From: an uncultured Aquiluna sp.
GTDB taxonomy: Bacteria; Actinomycetota; Actinomycetes; Actinomycetales; Microbacteriaceae
Direction: 5' to 3'
Assembly: GCA_905182225.1 (NCBI GenBank)
Contig: CAJJAJ010000034.1
Location: 1 to 37,333 of the forward strand
DNA: 37,333 bases
Program-made: the position numbers and the translations under genes
Notes under the pieces: model-generated
Told to the model about the DNA's origin: nothing
The model's input: only the letters and a program-made list of their open reading frames with translations
Database searches by the model: none
Shown: positions 9,221 to 18,450 of the stretch, piece by piece
Position numbering within the stretch: the first letter of the stretch is position 1
How the letters are laid out: each line of letters begins with the position of its first letter

Positions 9221-9609
9221 AGCTTCTCCAGCCTCTCTTTTACTTGCTCGATGTCGTCCGGGGTGCCTAGCAGTTCCGCCTTATAAATCATTGGAACTCC
9301 AAGCTTGGCGGCTACCAGGTCTCCAGCTAATCCATAGGAAGAGCCAAAGTTGGTGTTTCCAGTTGCAATCACGGCACGCACGTGTTTACGGTTTGCAGGA
9401 TTGTTCAAGAACTTGATTACCTGCTTGGGAACAGTGCTGTCGTCATCTCCAGAACCGTAGGTTGGAACCACTAAAACACTTTCGCCCTCATGAATAAAGC
9501 TTGCAGCCTCATCGGTTTTGAGGGGGATTCGGATACTTGCGTATCCGAGTTTCTCGACAAATCTCTTGGTGTTCTCCGAAACCGAAGAAAAGTAAACGAC
9601 GTCAAACAT
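9205..9609 (-). CDS. nrdI: NrdI flavodoxin-like activator of NrdF
   Basis: The 134-residue protein has the NrdI pattern: [18 protein letters not shown] (phosphate-binding loop for FMN), [11 protein letters not shown], and [16 protein letters not shown] (flavin-side loop). NrdI supplies the oxidant that builds the Mn-tyrosyl cofactor in NrdF. The gene lies 12 bases after nrdH and overlaps nrdE by 16 bases. Confidence 0.97.
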   Translation of the reverse strand: MFDVVYFSSVSENTKRFVEKLGYASIRIPLKTDEAASFIHEGESVLVVPTYGSGDDDSTVPKQVIKFLNNPANRKHVRAVIATGNTNFGSSYGLAGDLVAAKLGVPMIYKAELLGTPDDIEQVKERLEKLWLTR

Positions 9610-9621
9610 TTTGGTTCTCGC

Positions 9622-9846
9622 TCAGGCGCTAAGTGACTGAATACGGTCCATGCGGAAACCACTCCAGTGGTCCCCGCCTGAAACAACTACCGGTGCTGCG
9701 GTGTAACCCAAGGTCTTCACCATGTCTAGCGCCACTGGATCCTGGCTCATGTCAACCTCTTCATACTCGATTTGGTTGCGCTGCATCATGCGCTTGGTGC
9801 TATCGCACTGCACGCAAGCTGGAAGTGTGTAAACAGTGACCGCCAT
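9622..9846 (-). CDS. nrdH: NrdH redoxin
   Basis: This 74-residue glutaredoxin-like protein has the CVQC active site (Cys11, Cys14) and the WSGFRMDRI motif typical of NrdH, which passes electrons from thioredoxin reductase to NrdE. It is the first gene of nrdHIEF and has a strong AAGGAGG ribosome site seven bases before the ATG. Confidence 0.97.
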   Translation of the reverse strand: MAVTVYTLPACVQCDSTKRMMQRNQIEYEEVDMSQDPVALDMVKTLGYTAAPVVVSGGDHWSGFRMDRIQSLSA

Positions 9847-9947
9847 GGTTGCCTCCTTAAGTTCCCTAAGAGCCTGTTTTAGCCCTTTTTTGACAAAGTT
9901 TTCGTGAATTTCTTGCGAATTTCAGATTTCCTACGATAGCACTAAAC

Positions 9948-9961
9948 CACTACATCTAGTG
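9948..9961. promoter_or_regulatory. NrdR box upstream of nrdHIEF
   Basis: CACTACATCTAGTG fits the core of the NrdR consensus (acaCwAtATaTwGtgt) with symmetric CACTA/TAGTG arms. It lies about 100 bases before nrdH. TATCGT (9936-9931 on the minus strand) could be the -10 element, which would place the box over the -35 region, as expected for repression by NrdR-dATP. A second box, usual in this regulon, is not clear. nrdR itself is not in the window. Confidence 0.6.
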
Positions 9962-10368
9962 ATTAATCGCAAAAAAATTCACTTATTTAGTTATTTCTCA
10001 AACATTAACCCACAACTTGAACTTTAGGGCATTTGATTTGTCAGCGTGTCGCAGGAAGTTTTCAATATTGGTCTAATTATTAGTTCTACGAGTTGTAGAA
10101 TTATGTCGTAACTTCCCAAGAAAGTATGATCACAGCCACTGACATCTATGGAAAGCCCTACGAAATTGCAAATTAATTCTTCTCAAGCCCACTTTTCCTG
10201 GCCCACTGTTTAGCGTAGGACGAATTTTCAGCCACCGATCTTTGGCTCAAGTCTTTTGAGATTGAGCCTGCTCACGGCATGACTCCACGCGATGCGGCCC
10301 AAAGAGATTCCTGCGGTCGGGAGGAGTAACGGAGGGCGAAGTCATCGCAGAGGCGCTATTCTCTTAGA
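9962..10368. other. Long AT-rich intergenic stretch without a clear gene
   Basis: In a window with mostly very short gaps, this stretch between nrdH and the MFS gene holds no convincing gene. It contains two adjacent inverted repeats: CTAATTATTAG (10073-10083) and TTCTAC-N5-GTAGAA (10084-10100). A short open frame MITATDIYGKPYEIAN (10126-10176) and a later open stretch ending in a TAA near 10330 both have protein-like composition, but neither is long enough to call. They could be the ends of a decayed gene. Confidence 0.4.
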
Positions 10369-11625
10369 GTGTCAGAACCTAAGCCAAACCGGATTCGCGG
10401 CAGGGTTATAGATTCTGGAGACCAGCTTTCCAAAAAAATGCTGATTGGCTACGTTGTAATTTTGGCTCTTTCGATGAGCCTGGTGCCCTATGCGATTGAC
10501 CCTTTCCTTCCAGCTTTCCCCGAAATAGCCACTTACTTTGGTGTTCCCAACGGAACCGTTCAAGCCTCGCTCACAGGCGTAACAGTGGGTATTGCACTCG
10601 GACAGCTGGTTATCGGACCACTCTCTGACGCTTTTGGTCGAAGACCGCTGATTCTGCTTGCAACCACCGGCTTTGGTCTAAGCGCGGTGCTGGCCTTTTT
10701 CGCACCGAACTTCGAAACTTTCTTGGGTCTTCGGTTTGCAATGGGATTCTTCGCTGCTGGTGCGGACGTGGTGAGCCGAGCAATCGCAAGAGATCTCTAC
10801 CGCGGGCAGCGAATGCAGACAATGCTTGCAAAAATCTTTTTGATTCAATCGCTTTCGCCTATCATCGGGCCGATAGTTGGAGCACAGGTCACCCAAGCCG
10901 GCAACTGGCAAGCCATATTTCTAATCTTTGGATTCGGCGGCATTATCCTGGCGCTTTTCTCATCCGGCCTACTCATTGAGACTTTGCCGGTCGCAAGACG
11001 ACGAAGTAGCACGCCCATGGGGTTGGCGCGGGGTTACCGCGCGGTTTTGAAGGACAGGGTTTACATCGGCCTGATGATATTTGGAGCCTTCCAGATTTCA
11101 GCCCTGTTCGCCTACCTGAATAACGTCCCGTTTTTGTTTCAAGACGGCTTTGGTTTAAGCCCAGGTGACTTTGGATTTTGGATCGCGGCCAATTCGCTGG
11201 CCTCATATGTCGGCGTTCAAGTCGGTGCTTATGCTGCCAGACACATCAAGGGCCAGTGGCTACTGGCGATTTACTCCACCATCGGAATATTTATAGGCGC
11301 CGGGTTATTCGCAACCGCCGGATCTGGCTTGGTTGTTGCAGAAGCCTTTTTCATGCTTCAGCTATTTATCTTTGGCGCTGGAATTACAACCATCCCGACC
11401 ATCGCGCTTTACAATCACGGCTCCGAGGCTGGAACAGCAGCCTCTTTGCTTGGAGTTGTGAACTTCACAACCGCCAGCGTAGTTTCGATCGCTTATGGGT
11501 TTATGAACAATCAAGACACCCAAGACATTGGAATCTTGATTGGGCTGTTATTCGTTGTTTCACTTTCCAGCCTGATATTTATCACTAGACCGTGGAAAGT
11601 GCCGGATCTAAGGAGCGGCAATTAG
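10369..11625 (+). CDS. MFS transporter, Bcr/CflA drug-efflux type
   Basis: The 418-residue protein has twelve predicted membrane segments and the MFS motif A in the loop after segment 2 (GPLSDAFGRRPLILL, residues 83-97). The first segment, with AIDPFLPAFPEIATYFGV, resembles the DxxLPA start of Bcr/CflA family proton-driven exporters for small drugs such as bicyclomycin or chloramphenicol. The substrate is unknown. The GTG start at 10369 has no ribosome site, but TATTCT stands six bases before it, which would suit a leaderless mRNA as is common in Actinobacteria; an alternative ATG lies at codon 24. Its stop codon directly abuts the stop of the convergent EamA gene. Confidence 0.88.
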   Translation: MSEPKPNRIRGRVIDSGDQLSKKMLIGYVVILALSMSLVPYAIDPFLPAFPEIATYFGVPNGTVQASLTGVTVGIALGQLVIGPLSDAFGRRPLILLATTGFGLSAVLAFFAPNFETFLGLRFAMGFFAAGADVVSRAIARDLYRGQRMQTMLAKIFLIQSLSPIIGPIVGAQVTQAGNWQAIFLIFGFGGIILALFSSGLLIETLPVARRRSSTPMGLARGYRAVLKDRVYIGLMIFGAFQISALFAYLNNVPFLFQDGFGLSPGDFGFWIAANSLASYVGVQVGAYAARHIKGQWLLAIYSTIGIFIGAGLFATAGSGLVVAEAFFMLQLFIFGAGITTIPTIALYNHGSEAGTAASLLGVVNFTTASVVSIAYGFMNNQDTQDIGILIGLLFVVSLSSLIFITRPWKVPDLRSGN

Positions 11626-12525
11626 CTAAGTCTTTTGGCGCTTCAGTTTTAGTCGGCGCCCTTGAGCAAAGAACGCGCCGGTTAGCACCAAAATCGCTCC
11701 AACTGGTTCGTACCAGTGCAGACCTTCTCCAAGTAAAAGTACTCCCCAAACTGTCGCAATTACCGGGTTTGTGTAGGTCACGGTTGCCGCAACTGCGCTT
11801 CCAGCGGTTGCCACCACCTGATGAAACAGCCAGTAGGAAATTCCAGAGCCCAGGACTCCAAGCAGGACCAGTGCACCCGCGCTCTGAACGGTTGGTTCCG
11901 CGATAAACAACGGACCGGTAAATAAGTAAACCGGCAAAAGAATTACCGCGCTGGTCAATACCTGAACGCTTGCGGTGACGGTTGCAGGCAACTTCATCGG
12001 AGTCACATATTTTCTTATGTATGGCGTTCCGATTCCGTATGAAATTGAAGCGGCTAGCAATGCCAAGATTGCTATCGGGTCACTTGTCCCAAACCCTTGC
12101 CAAATTCCAAGAGTGATTCCCACACCAACTAGGCCGACCAACAAGCCGATGATGGCTGTCGGATTTTGCTTCTGAGCCCTAAAAAGAGTGAAGGTTGCCA
12201 GCAAGGTAAACATAGGTGTCGTGGCATTCAGAATGGCAGCCAAGATGCTCGTGGTGTATTGCTGGGCAAAGGCATACATGGTGAAGGGAAAGGCGGACAT
12301 AAAAAAGCCCGCAACCAATAGATGCAGCCACTGCTTAGCCTTACCCGGAAGCCTGAGGCCGAGGCTATAGGTGATTATGATCATGGCAAGTGCACCGAGT
12401 GCTGTGCGCCAGAACGCAACACCAACGGCAGTTGTCCACTCGAGCGAAAGCTCAATAAAGAAAAAGCTAGAACCCCAAATGAGCGCTAGCGGAATGAACT
12501 TGATAACCCAGTTATCTCGCATCAC
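11626..12525 (-). CDS. EamA-type (DMT superfamily) transporter
   Basis: The 299-residue protein contains ten membrane segments in two EamA repeats (about residues 10-140 and 150-290). ALIWGSSFFFIE in the first helix and TYTNPVIATVWGVLLLGE in the second repeat are typical of the family, which exports amino acids and other metabolites. The start GTG-ATG lies three bases after the gnd stop codon, so gnd and this gene form one unit. Substrate not known. Confidence 0.9.
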   Translation of the reverse strand: MMRDNWVIKFIPLALIWGSSFFFIELSLEWTTAVGVAFWRTALGALAMIIITYSLGLRLPGKAKQWLHLLVAGFFMSAFPFTMYAFAQQYTTSILAAILNATTPMFTLLATFTLFRAQKQNPTAIIGLLVGLVGVGITLGIWQGFGTSDPIAILALLAASISYGIGTPYIRKYVTPMKLPATVTASVQVLTSAVILLPVYLFTGPLFIAEPTVQSAGALVLLGVLGSGISYWLFHQVVATAGSAVAATVTYTNPVIATVWGVLLLGEGLHWYEPVGAILVLTGAFFAQGRRLKLKRQKT

Positions 12526-12528
12526 TGA

Positions 12529-13965
12529 TTAGTCGGTCTGAATCTCGGATTTATCGCCGGACCAGAGAGTGTGGAAGGTGCCTGGCATATCCACTCGCTT
12601 ATAAGTGTGAGCTCCAAAGAAGTCACGCTGGCCTTGCACCAGTGCTGCCGGCAAGCGCTCGGCACGCAATCCATCAAAGTAGCTCAACGAAGAAGCAAAG
12701 GCTGGAACCGGAATCCCGGCAAGTGAGGCTTTAGAGACAACCTGACGCCAGGCGGTAGCAGCATCTTCGATTGCCTTTATGAAGTAGCCGTCAAACAAGA
12801 GTGAAAGTAGCTTCGAGTCTTGCTTATAAGCGTCAGAGATGCGGTTTAGGAACTGAGCTCGGATTATGCAGCCACCGCGCCAGATCTTTGCTACTTCGCC
12901 TAGATTAATGTCCCAGTTATTTTCGATTGCCCCTGCCCTAATGGCGTCGAAGCCTTGGGCGTAGGCCACAATCTTGGAGGCATAAAGCGCTTTCCTGACA
13001 TCTTCGATAAAGGCTTTCTGGTCAGCAATTTCCCAGACGGTATCGCCAGCTGAATAGTCTGGCGCCCCATCACGCTGAGCCGCTTGCGAGGAAAGCGAAC
13101 GAGCAAAAACTGCCTCGGCAATACCCGAAACCGGGGTGCCTAGATCTAGTGCACTCTGGACTGTCCAAACTCCGGTGCCTTTGGAGCCCGCGGCATCCAA
13201 AATCACATCGACAAGTGGCTCACCAGTTGTTTGATCGACTTGGGCCAGCACCTCGGCGGTAATCTCAATCAAGTAGCTCTCAAGTTCCCCGGCATTCCAA
13301 TCGGTTAGAACCCTTGAAATCTCATGCGGGTTTAGACCGCCGGCTTGACGAAGGATGTCGTAGGCCTCGGCGATTAGCTGCATGTCGGCATACTCGATGC
13401 CGTTGTGAATCATTTTCACGAAGTGTCCGGCGCCGTCGCTACCGATGTGGGTAACGCAGGCTTCACCTTCGGCGACGGCCGCAATTGATCTAAGAATCGG
13501 ACCCAGGTGCTCATAAGACTCTTTTGAGCCGCCGGGCATAATTGAAGGGCCGTTCAGGGCCCCTTCTTCGCCACCCGAGATACCGGCACCAACAAAGTGA
13601 ATGTTCTTGGCCGAAACTTCCTTTTCTCGGCGAATAGTGTCGGTGTAAAGGGCGTTCCCGCCGTCCACGATGATGTCGTCTTTTTCAAAGCGGTCGCTCA
13701 GGGCCGTAATCACAGCGTCGGTTGCAAAGCCTGCCTGCACCATGATTATCGCGATACGGGGCTTCGCCAAGGAGGCGACAAACCCATCGATCGAATCGCT
13801 GGCAATGAAGTTTGCCTCTGGATGGCTTGCCACTAGGTCATTCGTCTTTTCAACCGAACGGTTGTAAATGGCAACCTTGTTGCCGGACCTGGAAGCCAGG
13901 TTTCTGGCAAGATTTGAACCCATTACTGCCAAACCAACCACGCCGATGTTTGCAGTTGCACTCAT
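12529..13965 (-). CDS. gnd: 6-phosphogluconate dehydrogenase (decarboxylating)
   Basis: The 478-residue enzyme turns 6-phosphogluconate into ribulose 5-phosphate with reduction of NADP in the oxidative pentose phosphate pathway. The Rossmann motif GLAVMGSNLARN near the N-terminus, DGGNALYTDT, GISGGEEGALNGPSIMPGG and the catalytic KMIHNGIEYADMQL segment are all present, and the length is normal for the long form. AGGAA lies before the ATG. In the 100 bases upstream is an inverted repeat ATCTAG-TTGA-CTAGAT (13989-14004). Confidence 0.97.
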   Translation of the reverse strand: MSATANIGVVGLAVMGSNLARNLASRSGNKVAIYNRSVEKTNDLVASHPEANFIASDSIDGFVASLAKPRIAIIMVQAGFATDAVITALSDRFEKDDIIVDGGNALYTDTIRREKEVSAKNIHFVGAGISGGEEGALNGPSIMPGGSKESYEHLGPILRSIAAVAEGEACVTHIGSDGAGHFVKMIHNGIEYADMQLIAEAYDILRQAGGLNPHEISRVLTDWNAGELESYLIEITAEVLAQVDQTTGEPLVDVILDAAGSKGTGVWTVQSALDLGTPVSGIAEAVFARSLSSQAAQRDGAPDYSAGDTVWEIADQKAFIEDVRKALYASKIVAYAQGFDAIRAGAIENNWDINLGEVAKIWRGGCIIRAQFLNRISDAYKQDSKLLSLLFDGYFIKAIEDAATAWRQVVSKASLAGIPVPAFASSLSYFDGLRAERLPAALVQGQRDFFGAHTYKRVDMPGTFHTLWSGDKSEIQTD

Positions 13966-13988
13966 GCTTAGATTTCCTGGTTCTCTAG

Positions 13989-14004
13989 ATCTAGTTGACT
14001 AGAT
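13989..14004. repeat. Inverted repeat ATCTAG-TTGA-CTAGAT upstream of gnd
   Basis: A perfect 6-4-6 inverted repeat, overlapping a shorter palindrome CTAGATCTAG, lies about 25-40 bases before the gnd start codon. Position suits an operator or promoter-overlapping site; no known regulator is recognised. Confidence 0.4.
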
Positions 14005-14066
14005 GCGATGCGAGGGCTTCTTTGGCCTGCGGAATTTCCCTCTAGATTAGCGCAAGGTGCAAATCT

Positions 14067-15170
14067 TTAGGGTTTTAGGGCCTCACTGATGATTCCAACA
14101 AAGCGCTCAACATCAGCCTCGGTAGTGTCAAATGCACACATCCAGCGCACTTCGTTTGTCTTCAGGTCCCAGTCGTAAAAGTGAACCTGCTCGCGAATCT
14201 TGGCAATTGCTTCTGCGGGAAGGCATGCAAATACCGCGTTGGCATCGGTGGGGTTAGTAAACCTGAGGCCTACTATTTCGCCTTTTTCTACCTTGGCTTC
14301 AAGCAGGTGACGAAGGTAACTGGCCATCTTGTTAGCGTGTGCCGCGGAACGCATCCCCAGACCGTCTTCCATAAGCGCCAACAACTGAGCCGAAGCAAAG
14401 CGCATCTTTGACATAAGTTGCATCGACAGCTTTCTTAGAAAAATCAAACCGTCAACTGCCTCGGGGTTTATTACGACAACTGCCTCGGCGGCAATGACGC
14501 CGTTTTTGGTTCCGCCAAAGCTCACGACGTCTACTCCGGTATCGGTAATCATCTCCTTGAAAGTGACACCGAGCGAAGCAGCGGCATTCCAGATTCTGGC
14601 GCCATCCAAATGAAGAAGCAGTTTATTTTCGTGGCAGTAGTCAGCTATCGCCTTAATCTCCGCCACGGAGTAGACGGTCCCTACCTCGGTGCTTTGGGTA
14701 ATGGAAACCACCAAGGGCTGTGCTCGATGCTCAAAGTCAATGTCATAAACCTGAGTGGCAATTGATTCCGGGGTCAGCTTGCCGTTGACGTGCTGAACAT
14801 TGAATAACTTCAAGCCACTGACGCGCTCCGGAGCGCCACCCTCGTCAGTTTCAATGTGGGCAAGGTTTGAGCAAATGACCGCGCCCCAGCGCGGCATCAT
14901 TGCTGTTAGCGCCAGCACGTTTGCGCCGGTTCCGTTGAAAACCACAAACGTTTCAGCCTGCTGACCAAACTCATCGCGCATCTTTTGCTGAAGGGCTTGG
15001 GTGTAGTCGTCGTAACCGTAGGCGCTCTGATGACCATCATTGGCACTTGCGATTGCTGCAAGCACCTCCGGGTGAACTCCGGCGTAGTTATCGCTTGCGA
15101 AACTGCGAAGTGATTGATCGTGAGTTACCAAGGAAGCTCCCAAAATTGCGTGTACTTGATTGAACCACAT
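14067..15170 (-). CDS. Low-specificity threonine aldolase (beta-eliminating lyase family)
   Basis: This PLP enzyme splits threonine or allo-threonine to glycine and acetaldehyde. The SFASDNYAGVHPEVLAAI start of the fold, FNGTGANVLAL, HLDGARIWNA (PLP-binding Asp189 and Arg192) and the Schiff-base Lys222 in SFGGTKNG are visible. The 367-residue frame starts at an ATG without ribosome site; a TTG at 15131 with GGGAG six bases before it would begin closer to the conserved SLRSFASDNYAG and is an equally good or better start. It is divergent from pta with about 50 bases between them. Confidence 0.9.
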   Translation of the reverse strand: MWFNQVHAILGASLVTHDQSLRSFASDNYAGVHPEVLAAIASANDGHQSAYGYDDYTQALQQKMRDEFGQQAETFVVFNGTGANVLALTAMMPRWGAVICSNLAHIETDEGGAPERVSGLKLFNVQHVNGKLTPESIATQVYDIDFEHRAQPLVVSITQSTEVGTVYSVAEIKAIADYCHENKLLLHLDGARIWNAAASLGVTFKEMITDTGVDVVSFGGTKNGVIAAEAVVVINPEAVDGLIFLRKLSMQLMSKMRFASAQLLALMEDGLGMRSAAHANKMASYLRHLLEAKVEKGEIVGLRFTNPTDANAVFACLPAEAIAKIREQVHFYDWDLKTNEVRWMCAFDTTEADVERFVGIISEALKP

Positions 15171-15222
15171 TTTGTTTATCGACAGTTAGATCAGGCCAGC
15201 TTGGCAAGGCTATCCTTGAGCC

Positions 15223-17334
15223 ATGGCCCGAAGTATATATCTTGCCTCAGTTGAAGGCCACACCGCCAAATCTGTCGTTGCGCTCGGAGTCTTAAGGGCG
15301 CTGAAGACAAAGCACAAAACCATTGGTGTTTTTCGTGCAGTTGTGCCATCCAGAGACAGCAAAGATCGCGTTCTAGAACTTTTGTTATCGAACCTTCCGA
15401 ACAAGCTTGATTATCAGGCTTGCATCGGCGTGGGCTACCAGGAACTTCACGAGTCATCGGAGCGGGCGCTCGAGGTAATTTCGCAGCGCTACCAAAAGCT
15501 TGCCACCCAGTGCGATGCGGTTCTGGTCATTGGTTCTGACTACACCGATGAGGCCGCACCTGCCGAACTGTCATTCAATGCTCGGGTCGCTGCAAACATC
15601 GGTGCGCCGTTGCTAATGGTCTTCAGCGGTCGAGAAGTAGACGGGTCCGACACTCACCTTGGGCAAGCGCCTGCAAGAGCCCCAAAGAAATTAGCCCAGA
15701 TTGCTGAGGTGGCCCTTCGGGAAATAACGGGCTACCACGCAACGCTTCTGGGGATTGTGGTGAACCGTGCCGAAACCCAAAACATGGCAAAGATTAAATC
15801 CGCTGTCATGAGCGCCACAAAGGCAAAAAATGTCTTTGTGGTTCCAGAGGATCCTTATCTGATGGCGCCCACGCTTAGTGAGATCCAAACCGCAATTGGA
15901 GGAAAGCTCGTGCTTGGCTCCAAAGATCGGCTGGATTCAGCTGCTCTAGATGTTGTAGTGGCCTCGATGTCGGTTCCAAACGTGCTGACCCAGTTGATGC
16001 CGGGTGCGGTAGTTGCTGCCCCAAGCGACAGAACAGATGTGCTGTTAGCCCTTCTAATGGCGGATAGCTCGGAGACTTTCCCCAAGCTTGCTGGCGTGGT
16101 GATAAACGGCGGCTTCGAGATGCCGGAGCCAATAACAAGGTTGATCAAAGGCTTGAAGTCGACCTTGCCGGTGATTTCGGTTCCTACCGGAAGCTTCGAC
16201 AGCATGATGGGCATCATCCAAACCCGAGGAAATGTGTCTCTGAAGGACACCGAAAAAACCGCTAGGGCCATGAAGCTTATTACCAAGCACCTGCCAAAAG
16301 CGGCGCTCGCAAAACTAGTGGAGGACTGCGTCATCAAGGTGGTGACCCCGCTGATGTTTGAGCAGCAGTTGGTGCTGAGGGCGTCACAGAATCTTCAGAC
16401 CATAGTTTTGCCAGAGGGCTCCGATGACCGCATTCTTAGGGCTGCCGCCGGGGTGCTGGAACGAAAAGCAGCCAAGTTGATCATCCTCGGCTCTAAAGAG
16501 GACATCAAAAACCGAGCGGCGCAGATGAAGCTGAATCTTTCAGCGGCAAAAATAATTGACATCGAGACTTCGCCCGAGAAAAAGCGTTTTGCGGAAAGTT
16601 ATGCAAAATTGCGCAAGCACAAGGGCGTTACCAGTCAGCAGGCGCTTGAAACAATGAGCGATCTTTCATATTTTGGAACGATGTTGGTCCACGAGGGTCT
16701 CGCAGATGGCATGGTTTCCGGCGCTGCCCACACCACTGCCCACACAATCACGCCGGCCTTCGAGATCATCAAAACAACCCCCGGAGTAATGTCGGTTTCC
16801 AGCGTGTTCTTGATGGCTCTGGAAGATCGGGTTGTTGTTTACGGCGATTGCGCGGTCATCCCAGAGCCGACCGTTGAGCAGCTTGCCGACATTGCAATTT
16901 CTTCGTCGGAGACAGCCAAACAGTTCGGGATCGAACCGCAGGTTGCGATGCTTTCTTATTCAACCGGTGAGTCAGGTTCCGGAGCTGAAGTTGACAGGGT
17001 CAGGCAGGCAACCAAGCTGGCTAAAAAGCTTGCTCCCAAGTTGCCGATAGAAGGACCCATTCAGTTTGACGCCGCCGTGGATGCCGCGATCGCTCTGGCC
17101 AAGCTTCCAGGGTCATCGGTTGCGGGCCGCGCCACAGTGTTTGTGTTCCCAGACCTAAACACCGGCAACAACACGTATAAAGCTGTTCAGCGAACCTCGG
17201 GAGCTCTCGCTATCGGTCCGGTGCTGCAGGGTCTTAGAAAGCCAGTGAATGATTTATCCAGGGGTGCGACCGTAAAGGACATCGTGAATACCATTGCGAT
17301 CACCGCAATCCAGGCTCAGGGTAAAAACCAATGA
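15223..17334 (+). CDS. pta: Phosphate acetyltransferase (long form with DRTGG domain)
   Basis: The 703-residue enzyme interconverts acetyl-CoA and acetyl phosphate. The N-terminal part (about 1-200) is a BioD-like P-loop fold (IYLASVEGHTAKSVVALG), the middle (about 210-330) is the DRTGG regulatory domain, and the C-terminal catalytic domain (about 375-700) holds IVLPEGSDDRILRAA, YSTGESGSGAEVDRV and FPDLNTGNNTYKAVQR. This is the long form found in enterobacteria and Actinobacteria. Its stop overlaps the ackA start (ATGA), so the two are coupled in the acetate pathway. Confidence 0.97.
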   Translation: MARSIYLASVEGHTAKSVVALGVLRALKTKHKTIGVFRAVVPSRDSKDRVLELLLSNLPNKLDYQACIGVGYQELHESSERALEVISQRYQKLATQCDAVLVIGSDYTDEAAPAELSFNARVAANIGAPLLMVFSGREVDGSDTHLGQAPARAPKKLAQIAEVALREITGYHATLLGIVVNRAETQNMAKIKSAVMSATKAKNVFVVPEDPYLMAPTLSEIQTAIGGKLVLGSKDRLDSAALDVVVASMSVPNVLTQLMPGAVVAAPSDRTDVLLALLMADSSETFPKLAGVVINGGFEMPEPITRLIKGLKSTLPVISVPTGSFDSMMGIIQTRGNVSLKDTEKTARAMKLITKHLPKAALAKLVEDCVIKVVTPLMFEQQLVLRASQNLQTIVLPEGSDDRILRAAAGVLERKAAKLIILGSKEDIKNRAAQMKLNLSAAKIIDIETSPEKKRFAESYAKLRKHKGVTSQQALETMSDLSYFGTMLVHEGLADGMVSGAAHTTAHTITPAFEIIKTTPGVMSVSSVFLMALEDRVVVYGDCAVIPEPTVEQLADIAISSSETAKQFGIEPQVAMLSYSTGESGSGAEVDRVRQATKLAKKLAPKLPIEGPIQFDAAVDAAIALAKLPGSSVAGRATVFVFPDLNTGNNTYKAVQRTSGALAIGPVLQGLRKPVNDLSRGATVKDIVNTIAITAIQAQGKNQ

Positions 17335-18449
17335 TGCCAATCCTGGTTGTGAATTCGGGCTCAAGCTCGGTGAAGTACCAAGTTCAAGATGTCGATTCCG
17401 GTGATTCCTTGCTAGAAGGCCTTGTTGAACGAGTTACGGATCACGATGAAGCCTTCAGGGCGATGTTCGCGGAGATAGCGGATTCCCAAATTGAACTAAG
17501 CGCAGTTGGTCACCGGGTCGTTCACGGCGGTGCAAAGTTTTCAAGCCCAACGGTCATCAGTGAAGAAGTATTGGCCGAGATCGAAGCCTTGGTTCCACTC
17601 GCACCACTCCACAATCCCGGGAACCTGGCTGGGATTCGTGCCGCCCGAGCCGCTTTTCCGGGGCTGCTGCAGGTGGCGGTATTTGACACGGCTTTTCACC
17701 AGACCATGCCCGCCAGCTCCTATCGCTACGCGATTGATCAAAAGCTAGAAAAACGCTACGGGGTTAGAAAATATGGCTTTCACGGGACCTCTTACGCTTT
17801 TGTTGCAAAACAAAGCGCCAAGTTCCTAGGCATCGAACAGCAGGACCTCAATGCGGTTATTTTGCACCTGGGCAATGGCGCGTCCGCTTGTGCGGTGAAG
17901 TCTGGAAGGTCTTTCAATACTTCGATGGGCATGACGCCGCTTCAAGGTCTTGTGATGGGAACTAGGTCTGGAGACATTGACCCCGGCATTATTTTTTATC
18001 TAGCCAATGAAGCAGGGCTGTCAAATGCTGAAATCGACAAAATGCTCAATGCCGAATCTGGCCTCAAGGGCCTAACCGGCATCAGCGATATGCGAGACAT
18101 TAGTGCTCTGGCAGTGGCTAAAGATCCTGTAGCCCAGGAAGCTTTAGAAATATACACCCAGCGAGTCCGGCATTATCTAGGAGCCTATTTCGCGGAGCTC
18201 GGTCGGCCGGATGCGATTGTTTTTACAGCGGGTGTCGGCGAGAATTCGGCGGAAATTCGGAGCATGATTTGTGCAAACCTCAAGGCGCTCGGCATTGAGA
18301 TAGACGAAGATCTGAATCAGGCCAAGGCAAAACATAATCGCGATGTTTCCTTATTGGGTTCGAGGGTTAGAGTCTTAGTGATTCCCACAAACGAAGAGCT
18401 AGAAATTGCGAATCAAACCGCAGCACTTCTCAAGGAAGGCAGGGCATGA
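17331..18449 (+). CDS. ackA: Acetate kinase
   Basis: The 372-residue enzyme forms ATP and acetate from acetyl phosphate, or the reverse. Signature 1 VVNSGSSSVKY (Asn8), signature 2 GHRVVHGG (Arg62), FHGTSY, HLGNGAS, MGMTPLQGLVMGTRSGDIDPG and FTAGVGENS are all present. It is about 25-30 residues shorter than most acetate kinases; the missing part is around residues 33-55, before signature 2, where the family is variable. The start overlaps the pta stop by four bases. Confidence 0.97.
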   Translation: MMPILVVNSGSSSVKYQVQDVDSGDSLLEGLVERVTDHDEAFRAMFAEIADSQIELSAVGHRVVHGGAKFSSPTVISEEVLAEIEALVPLAPLHNPGNLAGIRAARAAFPGLLQVAVFDTAFHQTMPASSYRYAIDQKLEKRYGVRKYGFHGTSYAFVAKQSAKFLGIEQQDLNAVILHLGNGASACAVKSGRSFNTSMGMTPLQGLVMGTRSGDIDPGIIFYLANEAGLSNAEIDKMLNAESGLKGLTGISDMRDISALAVAKDPVAQEALEIYTQRVRHYLGAYFAELGRPDAIVFTAGVGENSAEIRSMICANLKALGIEIDEDLNQAKAKHNRDVSLLGSRVRVLVIPTNEELEIANQTAALLKEGRA

Positions 18450-18450
18450 C

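Noticed and set aside
9930-9939. Second NrdR box at CTACGATAG
   Set aside because: The spacing between the CTA and TAG arms is one base short of the consensus.
10126-10176. Small gene MITATDIYGKPYEIAN
   Set aside because: Only 16 codons, weak ribosome site, no recognisable family; kept only as an observation in the intergenic entry.
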